Part shown: positions 59,224-64,000 of the stretch, piece by piece
How positions within the stretch are numbered: the first letter of the stretch is position 1
Layout: each line of letters begins with the position of its first letter
Assembly (NCBI GenBank): GCA_951812715.1
Contig: OX638323.1
Coordinates: 558,001-622,000 of the forward strand
DNA length: 64,000 nucleotides
Source of the DNA: an uncultured Pseudohongiella sp.
GTDB lineage: Bacteria > Pseudomonadota > Gammaproteobacteria > Pseudomonadales > Pseudohongiellaceae
Reading direction: 5' to 3'
The notes under the pieces: generated by a model
Told to the model about the DNA's origin: nothing
Database searches by the model: none
The model's input: only the letters and a program-made list of their open reading frames with translations
Translations under genes and position numbers: made by a program

Positions 59224-61383
59224 ATGCCCCGTTTCCAGAGGAATATTGTTTGGCAGGCGCTGTTGTGCGGCCTGGCCAGCTATACAGCCGGTGTGGCGCT
59301 GGCACAGGATGCGCCAATTACGGACGAAGATGCGACGGTAACTTATCCCGCATCGTTTTTCTCCCAGTACGAACCCTTTTCGGTCAACGACATGCTCGAC
59401 CGCATTCCCGGCATCAATGTCGCCCGCGGGGGCGGTGGCGGGGGTGGCGGCGGCCCCGGCTTCTCGGGGGGCAACAACCGACGCGGGCTCGGCATGGGTG
59501 GAGACCAGGTGTTGATCAACGGGCGCCGCATTGCCGGCAAGGAAAACGAAGGCAGCAGCCAGTTGGCGCGGATTTCAGCCAGCCAGGTGGATTACATCGA
59601 AATCATTCGCGGCACCTCGGGCGATCTCGACGTGAGAGGTGGCAATCAGGTCATCAATATCGTGCTGCTCGAGGTGGAAACACGCTCTTCCATCACTTAC
59701 GAAGTCAATACGGATCATTACCACGACGATGCTCTCAAACCGGGAGGCAAGATTGCCTGGACCGGTTCGCGAGGCGGATTCGACTATCTGATCAGCGCCG
59801 AATCCGAGCCGCGTTACGAGCATCGCATAGGACACGAAACCAGTATTCTGGCGGATGGCAGCCCGAATGAGCGCATCAAGCGCGTAAGCACTCGCAAGGC
59901 GCAACCCCTCGTGGTCAGTTCCAATCTTGCCTGGCAGATGGGAGACGCCGACCTTCTCCATCTGAACCTGCAATACGAGAACGATAGCGCCCCGGAAGAA
60001 GCGAGAAGGGACATACTGAATACGAAATTCGATCCGCCGCTGGTAGATCTCGAACTCGACGTGCTGGACGAAACCGAGGAATTCTGGGAAGTCGGGGGCG
60101 ACTACGAGCATGTCTTCGGCGGCGGTCAACGCTGGAAGACCCTGTTCATCGTCAACCGCGGCGACGATCACAGCTTGCGGGACAGATACCTGCTGGCAGT
60201 GGATAGCGACGCCAGAACCCAGGATCTGCATCTCGATTTCGCCAATACTTACCAGGAACGCATTCTGCGCACCGGTTACACGTTCAATTTCCCCGGATCG
60301 GGCAATCAGAGCATGGAGATCGGCGTCGAGCGCGCGCAGACCATCCTGGACTCGAATCTGCGACTCGATCTCTTGTCGAGCGACGGCGCCGGCCTGACAC
60401 CGATCTCGTTTTCCGATGCTACCGTAGAAGAGATTCGCTACGAATCCTTCGCGGTGCATAACTGGCAGATCAACGATCGCATGAGCCTGGAAAGCACGTT
60501 AATTTTCGAACAGTCGGAGATTTCCCAAAGCGGCGACGTCAGCAAGACACGGGATTTCGAGTTCCTGCGGCCTAAAGTCGATTATCGCTTCGATATCACG
60601 CCCGCCCTGCAATTCCGGGCGACAGTCGAAAAAGACGTCGCGCAGTTGAGCTTTTCCGACTTTACCGAGAACACCAGTGAAGCCGATGACGACCAGGACT
60701 CGATCGCCGGCAATCCCGACCTGCGGCAGGAGCAGTCATGGCGCTATGACCTCAATCTCGAGTATCGCTTCAATGACGACAATGGCGTGCTTAACACGAA
60801 CGTCTTCTATCACGAAATAATCGACCTGATCGACAAACTGGATGTTTCCACGCCTGATCAGATTCAGTCCGCCAACGGCAATATCGGCGATGGCGAACGA
60901 TATGGCATCGCTCTCGACGGCAGCTACCGCTTCGCTTCGATCGCCGATTCCCAGATTTTGCTGACTTCCAGGCTGAGCGTGGAGGATTCAAGCGTTATAG
61001 ACCCCTTTCTCGGGATCGACCGGCGTTTCAGCCGCCAGGGACGGGGCGAGGCGCGAATCGGGTTCAGGCATGATTTCCCGGCGCGCAATTTCAACTACGG
61101 TTTCAACTGGAGCCATAATCTCAGGGACGGCCGCATCGCCTACGATATCGATAAGATCGAGGACTACAACTCTGGAGATTTTGTCCGGTTGTTCGCCGAA
61201 ACCCAGGGCTGGGGCGAGTTGATCTATCGATTTGAGGTTTTCAACCCGACGGAAAACAAACGCTGCCGCGTGCGCTCACGATACCTCGGCGGCACGATCG
61301 CCACCGGGTATCTTAGCGAAATCGAGGATTCCTGCAGTCATACCGGCCCCACGATCGCACTCAAGATTCGCGGGACCATCTGA
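59224..61383 (+). CDS. TonB-dependent receptor with poly-glycine plug insertion
   Basis: 719 residues from the ATG at 59224, with a signal peptide ending GVALAQ; an in-frame ATG at 59152 is less likely. The plug domain is clear: PFSVNDMLDRIPGINVARG, then a run of nine Gly, GGDQVLINGRRIAGK, SQVDYIEIIRGTSGDLDVRGG and VINIVLLE. The rest alternates strands and loops like a 22-strand barrel. The C-terminus ends IALKIRGTI without the usual terminal Phe or Trp. Ligand unknown; no transporter gene is adjacent. It overlies the site of an older OMP fragment on the other strand. Confidence 0.85.
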   Translation: MPRFQRNIVWQALLCGLASYTAGVALAQDAPITDEDATVTYPASFFSQYEPFSVNDMLDRIPGINVARGGGGGGGGGPGFSGGNNRRGLGMGGDQVLINGRRIAGKENEGSSQLARISASQVDYIEIIRGTSGDLDVRGGNQVINIVLLEVETRSSITYEVNTDHYHDDALKPGGKIAWTGSRGGFDYLISAESEPRYEHRIGHETSILADGSPNERIKRVSTRKAQPLVVSSNLAWQMGDADLLHLNLQYENDSAPEEARRDILNTKFDPPLVDLELDVLDETEEFWEVGGDYEHVFGGGQRWKTLFIVNRGDDHSLRDRYLLAVDSDARTQDLHLDFANTYQERILRTGYTFNFPGSGNQSMEIGVERAQTILDSNLRLDLLSSDGAGLTPISFSDATVEEIRYESFAVHNWQINDRMSLESTLIFEQSEISQSGDVSKTRDFEFLRPKVDYRFDITPALQFRATVEKDVAQLSFSDFTENTSEADDDQDSIAGNPDLRQEQSWRYDLNLEYRFNDDNGVLNTNVFYHEIIDLIDKLDVSTPDQIQSANGNIGDGERYGIALDGSYRFASIADSQILLTSRLSVEDSSVIDPFLGIDRRFSRQGRGEARIGFRHDFPARNFNYGFNWSHNLRDGRIAYDIDKIEDYNSGDFVRLFAETQGWGELIYRFEVFNPTENKRCRVRSRYLGGTIATGYLSEIEDSCSHTGPTIALKIRGTI

Positions 61384-61392
61384 CGGAAAGAG

Positions 61393-61989
61393 TCAGTCGA
61401 GCGGCTGCACCCAGACGTTGCGGAAACGGATGGTTCCGCGCCCCCATTGCAGAGCGATCGGCCCTTCGGCAAACTGGCTATCACGTACGTCTACGGTAGT
61501 TTCGTTGTTCAACTCCACCAGAAGGTGGTCGCCGCGCAAGGTGATGTGATAGACGTTCCATCGGTTGCCTACAGTCGGCCGCGGCTCGTCTATGGAGGCG
61601 ACGTGGACGATGGCGCCGGTGCCGAACGAGGGATCGGGCCGCTGGTCGAAGATATTCGCCTCGTAGCAATTGCGGTCGGTGATGTTGTCCCGGTCCTGGC
61701 AACGCAGGTAGATGCCGCTATTGGCGTCGTCGCTGGCCCAAAACTCTACGTGAAGCACAAAATCGCCATAACTTTCCCGCGTCACCAGCCAGGAAGCGCC
61801 ACTGCCTGCATCGGCTCGAATGGAAGCGGCGTCGGTGGACCAATTGGCGTCGCCGACAATGGTGAAGTTCTCCAATCCTTCCGCGCCGTCGATCAGGCTG
61901 GTTCTTGCTTCCTGGGCGCCCACCGGCAGCAGGAACAGGCAGGCGGCGACTAACGCCGGAATGCGGAATACATTGCGCATTGCTTTCAT
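61393..61989 (-). CDS. Secreted DUF1080 (3-keto-disaccharide hydrolase-like) protein
   Basis: 198 residues with a signal peptide (VFRIPALVAACLFLLPVGAQ). The DUF1080 concanavalin-like fold shows YGDFVLHVEFWASDDANSGIYLRCQD, CYEANIFDQRPDPSFGTGAIV, WNVYHITLRGDHLLVELNNETTVD and IALQWGRGTIRFRNVWVQPL. Some members hydrolyse 3-keto-glycosides; others may only bind sugar. It converges on the TonB receptor gene 9 bases away, so a shared role in glycan use is possible but unproven. Confidence 0.88.
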   Translation of the reverse strand: MKAMRNVFRIPALVAACLFLLPVGAQEARTSLIDGAEGLENFTIVGDANWSTDAASIRADAGSGASWLVTRESYGDFVLHVEFWASDDANSGIYLRCQDRDNITDRNCYEANIFDQRPDPSFGTGAIVHVASIDEPRPTVGNRWNVYHITLRGDHLLVELNNETTVDVRDSQFAEGPIALQWGRGTIRFRNVWVQPLD

Positions 61990-62091
61990 GCAGCCATCCT
62001 CTTCAGTGTCTGCCGACGAATGTACAGAAAAACTCTGGACAAGTTAAGTCTCGGGCAAAACGGAATCCGGTTGCCGATTGTTTTCGGGGAT

Positions 62092-62168
<77 letters not shown>

Positions 62169-62201
62169 GTCAATGACGGCGCCCGGAGGGGCAGGCGACG
62201 C

Positions 62202-62229
62202 ATTATAAGCAAATCGCTTCAATAGACAA
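62202..62229 (-). promoter_or_regulatory. Promoter of tRNA-Ile
   Basis: Minus-strand -10 TATAAT (62202-62207) with a -35 TTGTCT (62224-62229) at 16-base spacing. The expected start is about 26 bases before the tRNA. Confidence 0.6.
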
Positions 62230-62283
62230 AGTTCGGCTAATGGGATGTTTTGTGGCTTCGAGCGGGGAGCGCCCGGTGTTTGG

Positions 62284-63030
62284 CTACGCGGATTCGTTTT
62301 CGAGGAGCAGGTCTTTGGCGGCGTTGATTTTTTTTGAGAAATAGTCCGAGCCGCCGCGGTCGGGGTGGAATTTCTGCATTAACTTTCGATGGGCCTTGAT
62401 GATTTCAGGGCGGGCGGCGCCCTCTTCCAGGCCCAGGATTTCCAGCGCCAGTTGCCGGTTCATGGAAATTTCGGCCCCGCCATGCGCCGCGCCTTCGTCT
62501 TGTTCCGCACCGGTACGCCAGTCGGCATGGCTGCGGTCGAGATAGGCTTCGAGTACCTGGCAGGAATCGGCGTCGCCGCGGCATTCGTCGCGTAGTTGCC
62601 GCAATTCGTCCAGCGTCAGGCTGCTCAGCCTGCGGCCGGAAAACGCGCCTTGCAGGATATTGCCGTCGAGGTCCCCCGAACCGTGGACCAGTTCCATCTC
62701 CAGGTATTCGGTGCGCAAGGTGGAAGTCTGGCGCTGGCCGGTGGCGCCCGGAGACAGGCGGCTACCGAGCATTTGCCATAACGGCAGCAAGCGGAATGCC
62801 GCGGGCAACAGCCTTAACAGAAAGGCGCCCGCGGCGCCGAGCGGCGCGAGTATCCATTGCACCGGCAAGCGTCCGAGCATGATCAATACGACAACCAGCA
62901 ACAGCGCCGCCGTCACCATGAACAGGTAACGATTCTGTCTGGCGTTGAAGGAATAGCGCTGGCTTATCGACTTGGCCATATACCAGGCCAGAATCGGCAG
63001 CGCGATCAGTAACAGCAATCGAACAATCAT
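62284..63030 (-). CDS. Membrane-anchored DnaJ-domain protein
   Basis: 248 residues: an N-terminal membrane region with two to three helices (about residues 3-20, 35-53, 58-78), a soluble linker, and a C-terminal J domain (LALEILGLEEGAARPEIIKAHRKLMQKFHPDRGGSDYFSKKINAAKDLLL). The HPD motif is intact, so it should stimulate a DnaK-type chaperone at the membrane. This arrangement is seen in a family next to a VWA-like protein, as here. Confidence 0.88.
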   Translation of the reverse strand: MIVRLLLLIALPILAWYMAKSISQRYSFNARQNRYLFMVTAALLLVVVLIMLGRLPVQWILAPLGAAGAFLLRLLPAAFRLLPLWQMLGSRLSPGATGQRQTSTLRTEYLEMELVHGSGDLDGNILQGAFSGRRLSSLTLDELRQLRDECRGDADSCQVLEAYLDRSHADWRTGAEQDEGAAHGGAEISMNRQLALEILGLEEGAARPEIIKAHRKLMQKFHPDRGGSDYFSKKINAAKDLLLENESA

Positions 63031-63049
63031 GCGGCTCCCGCTCCGCTGC

Positions 63050-63784
63050 TCAACGTAGTTGCCGCTCCAGCAGCTTTACGCTTTGTCCCGAGCGTTTGCT
63101 GAAATCCTGCAATGCGGCCAGGCCGCCAGCAGCGAATACCGCGACCGCCCGCAGCAATTCCCGCAACTGGCTTGCGCTGCCGGCGTCGAACCGGGAGCAG
63201 GCGCCGCCCGACAGGCGGGCAAGCTCTTCGAAAGCCCGTCGCGCTTGCTCGTCATAACCTTCATGGAACAGGAACAGCGGCACTTGCAAAACGCCGAGCC
63301 GGCCCGCCAAATGCGCGAGCCGGTCGAGGTTTTCTTCCACGGCGTCGCCGACATAGACCACGGCCTTTACTCGCTTGACCTTGTTCTCTTCCTGCACATG
63401 TTTCAGTAAACGGCCGATTTGCGTGGCGCCGGCCCGGCATCGAATTCCCGTCATTAGTTCCAGCAACTGTCTGCTATCAGGGTGCCAGTCGCTGGCGAAA
63501 AATTCGCCGAACCCGCGGAAATAACACAATTGCACGTTCAAGCCTCCGAGATTCCGAGTCGCCTGGAACATCTCGGCCTGCTGTTGGGAGGCGATGTCCC
63601 AGGTAAACTCCCGGCTGTGAGTGGCGTCGAGCGCGAAAATCAGCCGCGCATCGCCGGCGGTTTTCGGCGTCGCGGCAAGTTTGGCCAGAAACGCGTTCAC
63701 GTCCTGCTTGCCCGCTGGGGCCGGCTTGCCAGCGGCGTCGCGGGCAGGTTGGCGCTTGCTATCGGATCGAAACAGCTCTTTCAT
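63050..63784 (-). CDS. VWA-like domain protein
   Basis: 244 residues. A von Willebrand A-type fold is suggested by RLIFALDATHSREFTWDIASQQQAEMF (Asp-Ala-Thr-x-Ser, a MIDAS-like start near residue 53), GATQIGRLLKHVQ and VKAVVYVGDAVEENLDRLAHLAGRL (VVYVGDA near residue 145). Likely a metal-dependent protein-binding module. It lies 19 bases upstream of the membrane DnaJ gene on the same strand; the two are probably one functional pair of unknown task. Confidence 0.8.
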   Translation of the reverse strand: MKELFRSDSKRQPARDAAGKPAPAGKQDVNAFLAKLAATPKTAGDARLIFALDATHSREFTWDIASQQQAEMFQATRNLGGLNVQLCYFRGFGEFFASDWHPDSRQLLELMTGIRCRAGATQIGRLLKHVQEENKVKRVKAVVYVGDAVEENLDRLAHLAGRLGVLQVPLFLFHEGYDEQARRAFEELARLSGGACSRFDAGSASQLRELLRAVAVFAAGGLAALQDFSKRSGQSVKLLERQLR

Positions 63785-63860
63785 CAGCGTCAGTATAGCC
63801 AGTCCAGTGGCGGTATGCCGCTTTCAGTGACGATTGCGCGTATAAAAAATCGTGTCAATC

Positions 63861-63945
63861 TGGTGCGGACGGAGAGACTTGAACTCTCACATCTTTCGAT
63901 ACTAGAACCTAAATCTAGCGCGTCTGCCAATTCCGCCACGTCCGC
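63861..63945 (-). tRNA. tRNA-Leu (TAG)
   Basis: 85-base tRNA on the minus strand with a long variable arm, as expected for Leu, and an encoded CCA. Acceptor GCGGACG pairs with CGTCCGC; anticodon loop TTTAGGT gives TAG. A TATAAC at 63987-63992 on the same strand may be its -10. Confidence 0.95.
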
Positions 63946-64000
63946 CTGCGCCGCCGGAAGTCCTTGTTGCGGATTCCCGCCGTCAAGTTATACTCCGCGC

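Overview
The window reads as a chromosomal segment of a moderately GC-rich gammaproteobacterium. The basis is gene content and order: thrS-infC-rpmI-rplT-pheS-pheT-ihfA-merR-tRNA-Pro; uvrB; a wbpM/wbpL-like pair with comEA; pyrF-lapA-ihfB-rpsA-cmk-[tyrA-aroA]-pheA-gyrA; mtaD-ubiG-(mupP)-yciK; rluB-scpB-scpA-trpS-yciO; ispB. The 24-43 kb stretch follows the layout I know from Pseudomonas, but several expected members are missing or reduced, so this is probably another gammaproteobacterial order with a trimmed genome. The sequence alone does not fix the genus. Five tRNA genes are present (Pro-GGG, Val-GAC, Asn-GTT, Ile-GAT, Leu-TAG). I see no rRNA, CRISPR array, insertion sequence or integrase.

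Layout. 0.3-5.8 kb: acnB and pepN converge on a nested inverted repeat. 5.8-7.75 kb: a small island with a Phd/VapC toxin-antitoxin pair and an AT-rich membrane protein, bounded by two copies of the pepN 5' end. 7.8-15.3 kb: a leftward run of a helical-repeat secreted protein, a DUF3142 protein, a DUF2797 protein, a rhomboid protease, NAD kinase and a secreted metzincin protease. 15.5-26 kb: DUF1428 protein, tRNA-Pro, the translation/IHF cluster, tRNA-Val and uvrB. 26-31 kb: tRNA-Asn, a periplasmic cyclophilin, two O-antigen-type genes, comEA and pyrF. 31-40 kb: lapA, ihfB, rpsA, cmk, fused tyrA-aroA, pheA and gyrA. 40-49 kb: S-adenosylhomocysteine/methylthioadenosine deamination, ubiquinone methylation, a shrunken mupP relic, yciK, pseudouridine synthase, condensin partners, trpS, yciO and ispB. 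49-55.7 kb: accessory envelope genes, namely a SYLF lipoprotein, two tandem TPR/transglutaminase-like lipoproteins, an unknown secreted protein and a peptidase-like TPR protein with an altered metal motif. 55.8-64 kb: ETF-ubiquinone oxidoreductase, a decayed toxin-antitoxin pair, a small lipoprotein, an outer-membrane-protein fragment, a TonB-dependent receptor, a DUF1080 protein, tRNA-Ile, a DnaJ/VWA pair and tRNA-Leu.

How they work together. Most of the window is housekeeping: TCA cycle, aromatic amino acids, translation, DNA topology and repair, and quinone biosynthesis and use (ubiG, ispB, etfD). The parts most worth a second look are signs of genome change: the pepN-flanked island, the in-frame shrunken mupP that keeps its coupling junctions, the dead RelE/ParE module, the near-empty O-antigen locus, and a dispersed intergenic repeat family. 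The best candidate for a little-described functional system is the four-gene leftward envelope cluster at 49.7-55.7 kb.
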